DNA of 64,000 bases from Turritopsis dohrnii (lineage: Eukaryota > Cnidaria > Hydrozoa > Anthoathecata > Oceaniidae): positions 372,001 to 436,000 of the forward strand of contig BQMF02000220.1 of the NCBI GenBank assembly GCA_027922465.2. The letters are read 5' to 3'. Within the stretch, counting starts at the first letter, position 1; each line of letters opens with the position of its first letter. The position numbers were made by a program, and so were the translations under genes. The notes under the pieces are model-generated. The model searched no databases. It was not told the origin of the DNA and was given only the letters and a program-made list of their open reading frames with translations. Of this stretch, positions 10,526-22,637 are shown one piece after another.

Positions 10526-13500
10526 TTATGTCAGCCACGGTTCTATTGCATCTTTGAACACTGTTACGTTAGAATGCCATTTGGTATGCTTGACTCCAGG
10601 GAAGACATATGAAAACATCCTTCCACTATTGTACAAAGTTTTCAAACCAAACCAGTCCTCCAGAAAAACCTTAAAGAAAAAATTTTCAGGAGAAATAAGG
10701 AATCAAAGCAAAAGAAACATTCAGGTTTTAACTATCTTATCAGTTTACCTTCTAGATTATTTTATATTCAAACGTTTCCCCAAGGTTTCTCCCAGGGAGT
10801 GTCATATCGGACACATTACAGACCTTTTTGGAAATTACATCACAGCAACCTTGCTTTCAAACGGTATAATAATGACATTTGTTTCGTTTATGAAACGATT
10901 GGTCAGGAGAACTTAGTGAATATTTTTAAGTACGTAGGAATTAACTAAATCAGAAAAGAGGCCATGGCTACTATGACGTAATTTTCGAAATGGTTTCTCT
11001 CAGTCAGACGTTTAACTTTTTTTTGCACAAACCTTTTGGTTTTTCATTGGAACAATTTTTTCTGAGCTATCATCATAATATCCAAACAGTCTAAAATGAT
11101 AGAGAAATTTGTTTAAATTCATAAAAACTTGCTACATTTATTTGAATGATCATACACTTACGTTGATTGCCAAGGGGTTATCACTCCATCATCTGGTCCA
11201 CCAACCAAAATCAGTTTTTTCAATTTTAGAAAGTTAAGCTTTCTTTGCTGTGCACCTATACAAAGGAAATGTAACTGTAATATACCTTAATGTATCAATA
11301 AAGTTCAGAATCTTTATTTTTCTTATAATTATGGCACAAAGATTTCTGCATTTTTCGTTCATATTTGTACTTAAATAAAAACCACTTGATATAGTTCAAA
11401 AAAATTAAATAGTAACATAGAAACATTATCATAAAACTTTCAAATGTTTCTGAAAATTTTGATAATTCATCATTCAAAAGATATATTGTGATATGGATGC
11501 GATTATGAATTAAGAATGGATGTACGCCATTTTCTTTCACGGAAATTGACATTTTGACGAGGTGCCATACTAGACATAAACAAGCGCCGCGGACGTATAG
11601 TAATCACGCTAGGTTTGGACAGTAAGAAACGAACCAAGAACACGGACGGTTTTAATAGATTTCTTGCTTACGCAGAAATCTAAAAAGTAAAAAGTAAAAC
11701 TACTAAGTTAGAGCTAGTTATGATAACAAGAAGGAAATGTGTCCTACCTTTTTTATGATAATGAACAGATTGTGGATCATTGAGCATAATAGGCAAATAT
11801 ATAGATGATTTTTCATACTTTTGGTGCTCAGAAGAGCGTGGATCTAAAGCAGAAACATAGTTGTTTGTCTGTTGAACTAACACAGAAAAAACTGATGTGG
11901 AAAAGTGGCATGATAAACAGTTGACCAGTAAACGTTCGCATAATCGAGTTTCATGATTAAAGTCATAAGAAATAGATATATGTAAAATAAATCGATACGT
12001 CAAAATTTAATGCATTGTTACACATGGTTACACTGTTGGTTTTTTCAATTGTGATTGTGGTATTTAAACAATATATCTAGTCCAAGACGGAAAATGTTTC
12101 GAAAAGAATTCCATTACCTCTCCAATAGTTTGCGATTGATAACTCTTTTTGAAAGAACAAACTATACATAAACCTAAATGAAAGCATTTAATAAGAGAAG
12201 TAAGAAGTAACTAAATAAACGTGTACACATCTCACGAATTACATTTTCACTAAATCCATTGAAATCGACATAACGAACGATTTACAAAAAAAAACAAACA
12301 AATACTTGGTGATCAGCTCATTTTCGAAATATTTCAGTGGTTCCAGGATGGGAACATAATCAAAGACCTTTTCAGGAACTAAATAAGTATTAAAGGATTT
12401 TCACAATTAATTCTCGACTAGGGAAAGTTAAGATTGACTGAAGGATAACACAGAATCACAATATGCAGAAAAAACATGGTGGCTGAAAAAATGCGGAAAA
12501 ACTCGATGTGCAAAGACATTCCGCATTCATTTTAAATTCTTATTTGATAGAAAAAACAACTTAACCTCAAACGAGTGTTTCTTTCCTTCCGGAACATTTC
12601 GATGTGCAAACACATATTCCGCATTCATTTTGAATTCTTATCTGATACTTTAATCGGATTAATTTTTGCGAAATTAATTTTCGCGACTTCAAAAACTCGC
12701 GAAATTTTTTGGATTTATTTTCGCGAATAAGCACTTTGAGAAATTTCGCGTGGATTAATTTTCGCGAATGGTTGTTTCGAATAATATCTTATGGATTTAT
12801 TTTCTCGGTCAAAAAGGTTTATAATTGAAAAATAGACGCTTCAGGTAAAAGTTACGGTTGCCTTCTGTTTCGTGACCCGACGATTTTTACGTGTTTTCGC
12901 GATACTAACTTTCGCGAAAAAGGCAAAAATTCGCGAAATCGGGAAAATTAATCTCGCAAAGATCAATCCGATTACAGTAAATAAACAACTTAACCTCAAA
13001 CGAGTGTTACCTTCCTTTCATACCATGAAGGAGCGAAAACTTGTATTAACCTCAAATATTTTTCAAAACTGATTTTTTAACACATTAAACTTGCTTATGT
13101 CAGCTTGTTACGCTGTCGATAAATGAAATATACATACTTCCATATTGACCAAACAGAGGTGATGACAAGACAATGAAAGTATCCACATTATGATTTGAAG
13201 TAGTTTCCAGAAAGCCCAAACAAAGAAGACCACCTACAGAAATAAAAAAAAATAGTTACCTTCGAACATTGATTAATAGGTCAAATAGTTTTTACAAATC
13301 TTTACGATGGATGAAAATGTTTTACCTTGAGAATGACATATCATGTGGTAACCTTGCGGATACAAAGCCATAATGATATTCATCTTTTTCTTGAAGTCGG
13401 ACAACTGGATAGGTAGCCGGATTGTTGAATAGAGATCCGGTTCATACTTTAAGCGGATAACCGGTGTTTTTGGATGATAGCTTTTAATCAAACTTTTCAA

Positions 13501-13611
13501 ATCTGTTAATGCTTCAGCATCTGAAAAAATCCCATGTACTAACACCACGGGCTTGTAAGCGTTCGTGTAGCAAAGAGAAGTACACAAAATCAACACAGTA
13601 AGCAAACCCAT
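10526..13611 (-). CDS. PPT2: PPT2-type palmitoyl-protein thioesterase, copy B (complete)
   Basis: Exons on the minus strand: 13611-13326, 13233-13138, 12378-12306, 12173-12118, 11843-11748, 11255-11162, 11090-11033, 10669-10526. Phases join throughout and give 300 aa, close to the family's usual length of about 300. The signal peptide [18 protein letters not shown] is followed by VVLVHG. The catalytic triad can be placed: Ser in CHSQGG, Asp in GGPDDGVI, His in KHTKWHSN near the C-terminus, which ends IEPWLT. It is expected to cleave thioester-linked fatty acids in lysosomes. A TIR element (12646-12979) sits in intron 2. All residues expected for activity are present, so I read it as functional. 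Function is from family knowledge. Confidence 0.88.
12505..13020. repeat. Tandem duplication of about 100 bp, second unit split by a MITE
   Basis: The unit carrying GCATTCATTTTAAATTCTTA and then AACTTAACCTCAAACGAGTG occurs at 12510-12580. It recurs at 12620-12645 plus 12980-13005, interrupted by the element at 12646-12979. It lies in intron 2 of PPT2 copy B. Confidence 0.75.
12646..12979. mobile_element. TA-flanked MITE with TTCGCGAA-rich interior
   Basis: Ends are TACTTTAATCGGATT and, inverted, TACTGTAATCGGATT. The interior is full of TTCGCGAA/TTTCGCGA blocks. The first unit of the surrounding tandem repeat supplies the empty site (TGATAGAAAAAACAAC), which confirms a TA target. Mariner/pogo-type by target and layout. 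Confidence 0.75.
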
Positions 13612-15480
13612 ATTTGATGATCAATGACTTCTGCATCCGTCTGTATATAATATACTGAATGCTTCCTCAATGCTATCACATGAGATGTTTGTATTTTCTC
13701 AAAACAAACCACAAACACTTGTCTGAATTAAATTCTTTTCCATGTCACATCCACCATTATTTTACATTATTTTAAACTCCATTTTAGAAATGTTGAGTGA
13801 GACTAGTATCTTTTTTAAACACGGGCTAGTATCTTTTTATGGTTACAGGATAAATCAACTTTTTGTTCGGCTGCAAAATAAACATTATTTTCTTCTATGC
13901 ATTAAACTATTTATTCAAGGCCGGTTTCCATACAGCTGCATTTTACGCTCGAGCGGAAAAAGCTCGTGAGAATTTTGCCGACGCATGCGCATAAAATCAA
14001 AATTACCGCTGACTGAGAGATTTAGAATTCTCTTGAGCTGCTCTTGAGCTTGGCGTAAAAGTTAAACTCATTCTACTTTTGAGCGCGTATTTTTTCTCTC
14101 TCTTTTGTTAAATTTTATATCAGCCAATCATATTTGAGTATTGTTTGTTTTTAATTTGCGAACGTCAATAAAACAAAATATTACAGATTACAAACTGTAA
14201 TCACTTACTACTTTAATTTCCTTTAAGCCTAGGACACACGAAGTAAAAATTTAAGGAAATGTAAATTGTTTTGTTAATATACTATCAACAGAAAATGTTG
14301 AGAAAAAAGTATTTCTTCTGTTCCCAATTATGACGTCATATTTTGATAATTCATAAATTTTCGAATGTAACATCCTTAGAACCACATTTGCTCAATTCAC
14401 TTTTTGCAATACAGGAGAGTAAAAGCAAAAGAAGTATTGGTAAAAAACAACAAAGTTTAATGATGAATTGTGGGAACTGTGAGAAATATTTTTGAGCGTA
14501 CGACTTATCTCCCAAATTGGCAATTGATTTGAGAGATACCAAATTCTAGAAAGTTCAGGAATATTTCACGGGAAAAGGTTTTGAAAGAAAACATCAACAA
14601 AATGGATTTTAATATCCAGTACACTGTAAACGATTACCGAGTAATAATTCGTTTTTTAAAAAGTGAACAACTTAGGTGAATAAATAGATATAGAAAGTTG
14701 TAAAAAGATGCTGAAACAGGACCGTAATTTCTTCAAAAATATTGAGGGGGCTAAAAAAAATGGAGCGAGCGAAGCGAGCGAGAAAATATTTTGAGGCGGG
14801 GGGCTCTAAGCCCACCAGCAGGGGTTTTAGAGGTCGGAGCCTCCTCGTGAAAGTTTTCTCTAATACTTTACTCCAAATTCTAGCTTTTTAGTGTTTTAAA
14901 AACAAATTGTTTGTCCTGTTTTTTCAACCAAAAAATATTGGGGGGCCCCTAGCCCAACAATCAGTTTTGGCAGGAATGTGTGAGAAAGACGGATAGTGAA
15001 CGGCTTGAATATCTAAAAAATCTATTGTTGTTTCTTTTGTGTCGCTATTGTGTCGGCTACCGTTTGATGTTCTAACTCTGTTATCAGCGAGAAGTTTAAA
15101 ATGGCGAATGATAAATCGTATGTTGCAGGGGAACTGAAAATTAATTGCTAATTTTCCAAACTCTGATAGAGGTGCCTAACAAGGAAAAACATTCTTGAGT
15201 TATTATAGAGTCAAATGTACCTGGACTGTCGACGTGCCAAAAGAGAAAAACTATAAAACACGTGGGTAAAAGTTTTTAGAGAAACACTTCATATTGTTAA
15301 AAAGTGAGTGTTTCAGGACTCAATTCCTGCTATAAATAAAGTCTGGCAGTGTTGTAAATAAGTTTAAAGGTATCTTGATGATGATACTTTCCATTTAAAT
15401 TGATTTTTTGTGCCGGCACTGCAGTAAACAGACTGAACTTGTTATTATGTAAGTATTCCTTTTATTTCGGATGGAATAAT
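13612..15480. other. Intergenic region upstream of PPT2 copy B
   Basis: Contains the likely PPT2-B promoter (TATATAATATA near 13645) and degenerate repeat-like stretches, such as a GAGCGAGCGAAGCGAGCGAG block near 14763. I see no gene. Confidence 0.35.
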
Positions 15481-15499
15481 TGTCTTTTCAGTTAACATT

Positions 15500-15910
15500 T
15501 TCCTCCAGTACGTTATTGACAATAATGCAACGAAAACTAAGTCGATGCTCTTTGCTACAAAACAAATGGCAAGGAGACATAACTTTGATTTTCACATCAG
15601 ATCGAACAACGGTAAACCAATCGAAAGAGTTTCATCTTTCAAGTTTCTCGGCGTAATCTTCTCCTCAGAGGACCTCACATGGAACAAACACGTCAAAAAT
15701 ATTTCACAAAGGCTACTCTTAATGTTCCGATGTTAAGAACGCTCGGGAAATGTTATCGCAAAACTGGCTTGGAAATCCATAAATAAGAACGATTGGCCGA
15801 AATTCCTGCAAATGGAAAGAGACGAGACCATGCCACAACGTCCGTCAAGACATGAACAGATTTGAGGTAACAAATTACATCGAACCTCAAACATTGATGC
15901 TTATTTTCCA
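15500..15910 (+). pseudogene. LINE reverse-transcriptase C-terminal fragment
   Basis: The frame reads TKSMLFATKQM, then VSSFKFLGVIFSSEDLTWNKH, the conserved segment after the YADD domain of non-LTR reverse transcriptases. It stops at 15736 and is flanked by non-coding DNA, so it is a dead fragment. Confidence 0.7.
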
Positions 15911-16103
15911 ATGTCTTGTCTTAACTCATTGAGTTACAAAGATTTTTGCAAACAAACAAAAAATTAAGTTTTTAGACAAAGCTTTTGCTAGGAACATAGA
16001 AATACGCTAGGAACTTACACCAGATTTTAGACATTACATATACACTTTATTTTTTCAGGTGAAAAGCCAAATGTAAATTTTGGAAATACTGAAAAATATC
16101 ATT

Positions 16104-16130
16104 ATTGTTGTTGTTGTTGTTGTTGTTGTT
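16104..16130. repeat. (GTT)n microsatellite
   Basis: About nine GTT units in a row. Confidence 0.9.
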
Positions 16131-16509
16131 ATCACGCCAAGAATAAAAAACAAAAAAAGATGGTTGGTGAACTTCACACAAAGTTTGAAATTATACTTCA
16201 TTCGTTCTTTCATTACGTCATTTTGTTCGTTTCCATCTTAACCTACTCGAAATTAGAGTTGGTGATTTTGATATTACTCTTATACATTAGAACGTGTTAA
16301 AGCTCCGTAGCGTAGTGGTTATTACTGTCGAAATTCATGCAAGAGATCAGAACTTGGTTTATTGTCGTTTGGTCGTCAAAATCCGACACCGCTAAGCGAA
16401 GATTAAACACGAGGTAGAAACAATTGTGATAAAACATGAAAGGTGATGAGACATGTCTTCGTATAAATATGAAGAAATATACTTTCAATGAAGGCTTCTG
16501 GCCATTATA

Positions 16510-17245
16510 TACAGTGTGTTTCATAATGTTGGAAACGGAAACTTTAAAATGAATATACCGATTTTCAAAATAATTTTTACATCGATGGAAAGCCATTTTC
16601 AAGTTCTTTCGGCTAGTATATTTTTGTGAAAAATGAAAAAGTGGTTTTTGAAAAAATAAGGAAAATGTCTTGGAAAAATGAGGACAGCTTTATACAGCCG
16701 CATAATCGCCGTGTCGAATTAAATTACTTTAATTCGGGTAAAATTCGACAAAAATGCGACAGTCACTTTATACAGGTTTTGTTGCCGCATATAAAATTCG
16801 ACATGACTTTAGACAGCCGCATAAATGTCGAATAAATTTATCATCGTGTGTTTCTTACACGCTGTCCACTACTTTCATGCACTTTTTTCACAAAGTTCAA
16901 TCAAGCTGTTATTAAATTCGACGATTATGCGGCTGTATAAAGTGATGCCGAATTTATGTCGAAGATTGCCGTTTTATTCGACAAACTCTGCTGAACTTAA
17001 TTCATTATGTCGCACTTAATTAAATTTTCACTTTATACAGTCGAATTTACGTCGCATTTAATAAAGAGTTTAATTCGACGCGGCGATTATGCGGCTGTAT
17101 AAAGCTGTCCTGAGATGTAAATGAAAAGAAAAGATTTTTTGAAACAATGACAGCAATGTGGAAAACAATTTTGAAATTCGGTACATTCATTTAGAAAAAC
17201 AGCTTTAAAGCTTCCGTTTCCAACATTATGAAACACACTAATGTA
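16510..17245. mobile_element. Mariner-like MITE with TA target, itself containing a second MITE
   Basis: Ends CAGTGTGTTTCATAATG and, inverted, GTGTGTTTCATAATG with GGAAACGGAA following. TA flanks at 16510 and 17244. The other duplication arm has the empty site (ATATGTTATGAC near 43575), so it inserted after the duplication. Related sequence, in pieces, lies at 45030-45420. Confidence 0.75.
16682..17110. mobile_element. Nested MITE with 3-bp target duplication (TGA)
   Basis: TIRs of over 35 bp begin GGACAGCTTTATACAGCCGC on both ends. TGA occurs at 16679-16681 and 17111-17113. A 3-bp duplication and GG ends suggest a PIF/Harbinger-type. The interior is rich in TTCGAC/GTCGAA blocks. Confidence 0.7.
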
Positions 17246-18067
17246 TGTTATGACAGTAATTTTAAACGTTGTTAATGCTAGTGTCGCGTTACCTTACATT
17301 ACTTTAATTTGCTTCTGAATTACTTGTGCGTAGTTGATGATGTTTCTTAGTAATGTTTGAATGAAAAACGTTTTCTATCCCGAATCATGTAAAGAAACAC
17401 CAATAAATGCTTCCCGGAAAATAACGATTGTGATTTCATTCTTCTACAAGCTGTAAAACTTTCTTTGCATGTTTTTTATAGAACAAACAGCATGCCTGAT
17501 GGTTTTATCAAAACAATTTTCGAGTATACCTTCTTGTTGAAATTTTTTCTTTCTTTCTTATTCTTTTGTTCAGTTAAACTACATGATGATTTTTTGTGCA
17601 TTTTTTCAGCAAAGCCTTCAGAAAGCAAGATGAAATTCAAAATTCTCGGAAAGATAACTCGCAAGTAAAGCACAGGTTGAGATTACCTCTTTATGTATCA
17701 TATCATAACAATGATGATAGAATGATGATATCTAACTGGATAAGTCAACTGCTTTGTGGTTTTTATCTTCTAAAATTTCTTTGAATCAGCGAGGTTAACT
17801 CAAATGTCTTTGTTTTATTTCTTTTTTAGTTGGGAACTTACGAAGAAAGCATTCATGGCAGGTTATGGATTGAATACTGTTTACAGTTTGCTAGTTGCTC
17901 TTCCTCAGATATTTTCTCATCCAGGTACTTTACTTTACGAGTAGTTTCAAACTTAATTTTCTTTTGTGAAATGCTGAAAGATGTTGAATTGTATTGTTGA
18001 CAGGGGTAATAAAACATCAAATGAAATTATGTCAGTACATTTTTAATAAGAAGTTACATTTTTCTTC

Positions 18068-18870
18068 TTAACGTCCAATGCCTCCGCCAATGATCTTCAA
18101 ACCGAGCTGGATTAAATCACCAATACCTCCAGCAAGTGCTTTTGCAACACCATCTGGGTCACGTGCAACCAAATCATGAATGGCTTGTCCGAGTAAGGGG
18201 ATGTTTCTCAAGAGACCCAAGTTGATCAAAAATTCAAGTTTCTCTTTTAACACTATGAAATAAAAAGAAAAGGTCTTCAAAGTTTGAAAACAGTTGTTAT
18301 CTTTACGTTGATTAAGTTTGCTACATTTGAACTGACTTCATATAACATAAGGTAAAGTAAATATCTCACGATTCTGAACGCGAACTGAAAATAATCGATG
18401 ATCATTTCTACTTACGTTGTTCAAGCAAATCAGGGTTTGTTGGATCTGGTGGAAGTTGTCTTCGTTCACGGACTTCCCCATCAAAATCGTTCATAACAAG
18501 CTCATCAATTGCGTCGAATTCTTCACAAGCCTAAGAGTATCGTGGTAAACAAAATGATTAGCGTGACAAAGAAAACACCTCTCACATAACAGCTCAAACA
18601 CTACTGAGTAATTTCTTGACTATGGTGAATTTTACGCAAATGGTGATTACCTCAGCTGATAAGAGGGCATCACATGAGATTTCCTTTTCCATTGGAATAG
18701 TCCAGGCTTGTGCAAGAAGCACAGCTCCAATAACGAAAAGAAATTTCACTAGAGAGAAAATGATGATGATAATTTTATCACAGGATATTATCATTTGATG
18801 CTTCTATTACTTGTTATTCTCCACGTTGCAAAAAAGCTTTGTTAAAAATTGAACAAAGTAAACACTTACT
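18068..18870 (-). CDS. Secreted cationic-peptide precursor, copy 1 (antimicrobial-peptide-like)
   Basis: Coding exons on minus: A at 18870, then 18748-18651, 18530-18416, 18252-18068; 132 aa. The ATG is formed by splicing: exon 1 ends in A and the next begins TG. Signal peptide MKFLFVIGAVLLAQAWT; acidic pro-region with two Cys (SCDALLSAEACEEFDAIDEL); furin-type site RERR; then a mature part starting QLPPDPTNPD. The mature part continues as an amphipathic, glycine-rich segment (GLLRNIPLLGQAIHDLV, then LQ/LKIIGGG-type) ending GIGR. The terminal Gly-Arg could give C-terminal amidation, and the leading Gln a pyroglutamate. This acidic-pro/basic-mature plan is that of cnidarian antimicrobial peptides such as arminins, but I see no sequence identity to a named family. 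A secreted neuropeptide or venom component is an alternative. Confidence 0.7.
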
Positions 18871-18944
18871 TTTCTATGCTTGTAATTCAAACGAGTTAAC
18901 GCACTTGTTAAGATGTGATGTCTTTTACCATCCTGAGGTCCCGT

Positions 18945-18953
18945 TATTTATAC
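18945..18953 (-). promoter_or_regulatory. TATA box of peptide gene copy 1
   Basis: TATAAATAA on the minus strand, about 75 bp upstream of the exon 1 donor. Identical in copy 2. A foreign insertion starts within a few bases upstream of it. Confidence 0.7.
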
Positions 18954-18955
18954 AG

Positions 18956-19465
18956 ACTAGCCGCCAAGTCGGCGTCGCTCCCCGCCCATGTTCAGCCTGC
19001 GTTGACTTCACGAAAAATAAAATTAAGGAATTGACAGCCGAAAGTGTTCCCATGTTGTAGAGCTCGAAAAACTGATCGGAAAAATGTATGGGATCCTTCC
19101 GCTACGATCAACCGTTACAGAGATATCATCGTTCAAATATTTTGATGACGTCACAGACCCGTCCCCCCAAAAAAATTAGACCCAAATATTTCGTCACCCC
19201 ATCGCCTGTATCGCGCACCCCAAAAAACGTCAGTTATCCCTATTGGTTATCGAGAAAATTTTCCCTAAACGTCGCGTTCGATTTTGGTCTCAATACAATG
19301 GTTTCACACTGATGTCGCGCACAAGAAGAGAAATAATTTATGTGTGATCTTACATTGCTGACTTCCTGATTTCTTTCGCAGTTCATATCTACCATTTTGC
19401 GTGACAGACAAACAAACAGACAGACAGACAGGCAGACAGAGAATCGGATATTAATATATAGAAGT
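18956..19465. mobile_element. Retroelement-like insertion (about 510 bp) beside the TATA box
   Basis: Absent from the other arm, where TATACAGAGGTGATG is continuous near 41505-41520. The inserted DNA ends in a GACAGACAGACAG run followed by ATCGGATATTAATATATAG, a 3' end seen in RTE-like and SINE families. No coding domain. Confidence 0.6.
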
Positions 19466-19554
19466 GATGTTTGTTGAATCTACCCCTGAATAAACAGTGC
19501 TCGATAAATAGATTTTATTTTTCTATCAAAACCGTTTTCTTGCAAAACCCGTAT

Positions 19555-19750
19555 GGTTAGTTATAAAAAGACCGACGAGCTGGAACACGGGGACGTACAG
19601 GTGACGTACAAGAACACACAGGTGACACACAAGAACGTACGACAACGTACGGCGACGCACAGGTTACACACGACTACATACGAGTGACGTACAGGTTACA
19701 CACAAGGACGTACGAGTGACGTACGTGTCACACACAAGACGTACGAGTGA
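19555..19750. repeat. Left TIR of the MULE-like element
   Basis: About 196 bp, near-identical reverse complement of 23915-24110. Dense in CGTACG, the likely transposase-binding array. Confidence 0.85.
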
Positions 19751-19875
19751 CGTACAGGTGTGGAAATGAAAGCAGCGCATCTGTTGTGTCTTTTCTTCCC
19801 CTTGACACAATTTTCTGACCACATTACAAGTTTTTGCATGCTAGCATATAGAATGTGTTGCAATAACATTTTTTA

Positions 19876-19979
19876 TACAGTCAACTCTTTCTAATTCGAA
19901 CTTGTGTAATTCGAACTTTTCGTAATTCGAACAAATTTCAAATCCCCCTGAGAGTTCGAATTAGAGAGAGTTGACTGTA
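19876..19979. mobile_element. 104-bp Tigger/pogo-like MITE
   Basis: TACAGTCAACTCT at the left and AGAGTTGACTGTA at the right, TA target, interior of TAATTCGAAC repeats. Inserted within the MULE-like element. Confidence 0.7.
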
Positions 19980-20069
19980 GTATCTTTTACTTAGTTTGTA
20001 AAAAGCCTATTCATTGAAATAATTAGCGCTTAGTGTGAACATGTGAAAGCATTGGTGAAAGAAAGTAAA

Positions 20070-22637
20070 ATGGAAAGTAAGCAAACTCCGAAAAATGTTG
20101 AAGATGAAAATAAGGAAAATAACAAACGAAAGGATTTTACTCCTAAAAAAGAAGAACAAGAAACATGCTGGAAGCGTATTAATGTTTCTCGAGGATTGTA
20201 TGCAAGTACAAGTAAGTATAAACTTTCCTTTCGAAAATTTCATTTTATCAAGAAAGTGCAAGCTGAAATTTGTGTATGCTTTGCGTTTGCAGGGCTGATG
20301 ACAAATGTTTAAAGTGAAGGGGCCTATTGTCAAAATTTTTTTGAAAATCAGACCCTCAAAATATATAGAACCTTTAGGAATACCGAGCGCCACTTTTTTT
20401 TTAATCTGCTTGGCGCATGTGTTTGAATCGGTTTGTGTCGCGAGCTTAATCATGCTTCTTTTTCTCTCTTTGGCAGATTCAAGTCTCATCGTATTATCAA
20501 GCGATAGCGAAAAAGAGGAAGAATTGGAAAACCAAAGTACAAAGTCACCAGGTACGAAAGCCGTTTTCTTCCTTTATAATTTTTACGACTGTGGAGTTTG
20601 ATTTGAAATACTTTGAAGTGATTTAAAGATTAAGTCTGTTCTTGTGACTATGGATAATGTTTAGGGCTCAAATTCTGGCTGCGGAAGCCTTGTTTATCTT
20701 TAAAATTTTGATCGTCACTCGAACAGTTTCAGCGGGAACAATCGCTTATAGAGAAAACCCTTGGTGCACTCACACATTCTGGAGCAGATTGTATGATGTA
20801 ACTTGATGTTATGGTTTACTTCGCGGAAGGAAAATCCCTGCAATCGTTTGCTTTGGAAAATGTCTTGGAGAATAGGGTTTAACGTTTATATTTGTTGACG
20901 GGTTTCGTTGTTGATTTTACACGCACGCATGCATGTGAAAGTGGTTTTGAATCAGAGTTCTTACATTTGAAAGCAAAAACAAAAAACTAAAACGATCATC
21001 AAGCGTGCATCAAGTAAATGCAACAGTCCGTACTGTATTTATGCTCCTTTGTCTTAGAGCATAAATAATGAGGTTATTTTTGCCAAAGTTAGCTTTTTTC
21101 TATTCCAGGTTTAGCTGCTCCTATGAAGATGGAGGTGTCTACTTTATCGTTGGGTGATGACGATGACAGTAAATACTACACTTATTGGATTTTTTAAAAA
21201 CGGTTAATTTGCTGATGATCGTCGTCCGTGTGAAACTTTAAGTTCAAAGAAACTGTTGTTTTTTTCTTTTGATATAAAGCTCTATAACTTATATTGAGCA
21301 CTATTGCTGATTCGCTATAGCTACATATACATTTATATTCTTATAAAGTATAATCATCACATAATGACTTTATTCAGATGACCTTCCATCGTACAAACAA
21401 CGGAATCCAGTATCATTTCTCAGAAATAACAAAAAGATACCTGTGTATTCAACTGAAAATCCGAAATTACGCGAGATCTTTTCAATAGCGTTATTAAAAG
21501 ACACAGAGGACAGTTTACTTTGTAAAGAAAGGCCCTTATCGATGGAAGAATGCGGAACATTCATCCTAAGTAACGAAAAAGCAAGATGTGTCAACATGGT
21601 ATCGCAGCTAGTCATAAATTCAACTTTTCATTTGACTACTTTGTGGAAGCTCGAAAAAAAGTATGCGGTGTCAAAAATTCGCTCACAGCGGCTATCGAAA
21701 AAAATTTGAGAGTCACTGAGCAGGGAATGAAAAAGAACGAAATCAAGAAGGCAGCATCTAAACAACGAAAACGAGCGAATAACCAGGTTTCCAAGGAAAA
21801 CACACCTACAGTATTAATATCACCACCGCCAGTTTCGACTCGATCAAAGGCGCAGCAAGATTCACTAGACTCTTCTACTCAGAATTATGCCTGGATGCAG
21901 GAAGAGGTAACGTGTCCTGGCACTTCTGCTGTTTCCTCGTCAACGTCAACATCTGTCGCTAACATTGCCTTACCGCTTGATAGTCAGCCTTCAACTGCAT
22001 CTTATGTACTCACAGCCACTCCAAATCAGGGATCTGCAGCCAGTTATTCATCAACTCCCGCCTCATCTCAGAGAAATATGACCACCTGTCCAACGCAGCA
22101 AAGTTCCAGCTCTGTTGCTCCAGCATGGCCATTTATGAATCAACCCAGTTACTTCCAGATGATGCAGCAATCTATGTACTCAGCCATGCCTAACAATGTT
22201 TGGCCACAGCTCTCTAATAATTCCACCCCTAGCTACTGTAATAATCCAAGCTTCATCTCATCGCCATCACCTGTACAATCACCTAAGTGGCACTCTGGAA
22301 TGTCTCCACATAAATACGAAGTTGTTCTGCTACCAAATAATGTTAAGAAATGCTATGGGTGTGGTATGCAATTCGCTGAGTGTTACCGACACCCACCCAA
22401 AAACATCGTCGTGAGACATAGGGACAGAAGGATTCAGGGAATGTCCATGGTCAACCTATTTTTAGTCGAGATTACCAGCATACGAATTATCACTTAAAGA
22501 GCGAACACATCTTAAGGAAGAATCCTACGTTCAGTTCGACAGTGTATGTTAGTAAACAATTGCACAATGATATTGTTCGACGTGGCAATGCTTTCAATTT
22601 TGTTAACCAGTCTGGTCTGACGATCGTGCCAGTCTAA
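20070..22637 (+). pseudogene. Element-borne gene with SUMO-interaction-like motif and Cys/His module (frameshifted)
   Basis: Exons by GT-AG sites, all phase 1: 20070-20211, 20477-20551, 21109-21168, 21378 onward. Exon 1 is Lys/Glu-rich from MESKQTPKN. Exon 2 encodes SSLIVLSSDSEKEEE, the hydrophobic-then-acidic pattern of a SUMO-interacting motif. The last exon has NPVSFLRNN, a Ser/Pro/Gln-rich linker, KKCYGCGMQFAECYRHPP with NIVVRHRDRR, and, after a shift, NYHLKSEHILRKNPTF. The frame changes by -1 near 21586 and again between about 22430 and 22455; both sides stay family-like, so the copy is broken. The C-terminal Cys/His block recalls proteins carried by cnidarian transposons. No function is known to me. 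Confidence 0.6.

Larger units (their letters stand above)
16432..17924 (+). pseudogene. TMEM135 fragment (exons 5 end, 6 and 7) in the duplicated arm
   Basis: Exon 6 copy 17610-17675 (66 bp) and exon 7 copy 17830-17924 (95 bp) keep their lengths, splice sites and reading frame; exon 7 still reads KKAFMAGYGLNT. Only the last bases of exon 5 remain at the arm boundary. No first exons or later exons are present on this strand, so it cannot make TMEM135 and is a duplication by-product. Confidence 0.85.

Noticed and set aside
19570..19750. Repeated CGTACG/GTGAC units that look like a CRISPR array
   Set aside because: Units are uneven, have no unique spacers, and the block is mirrored at 23915-24110 as the other TIR of a transposon.
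20007..20489. 160-codon minus-strand ORF
   Set aside because: Lies antisense to exons of the element-borne gene and is low-complexity.
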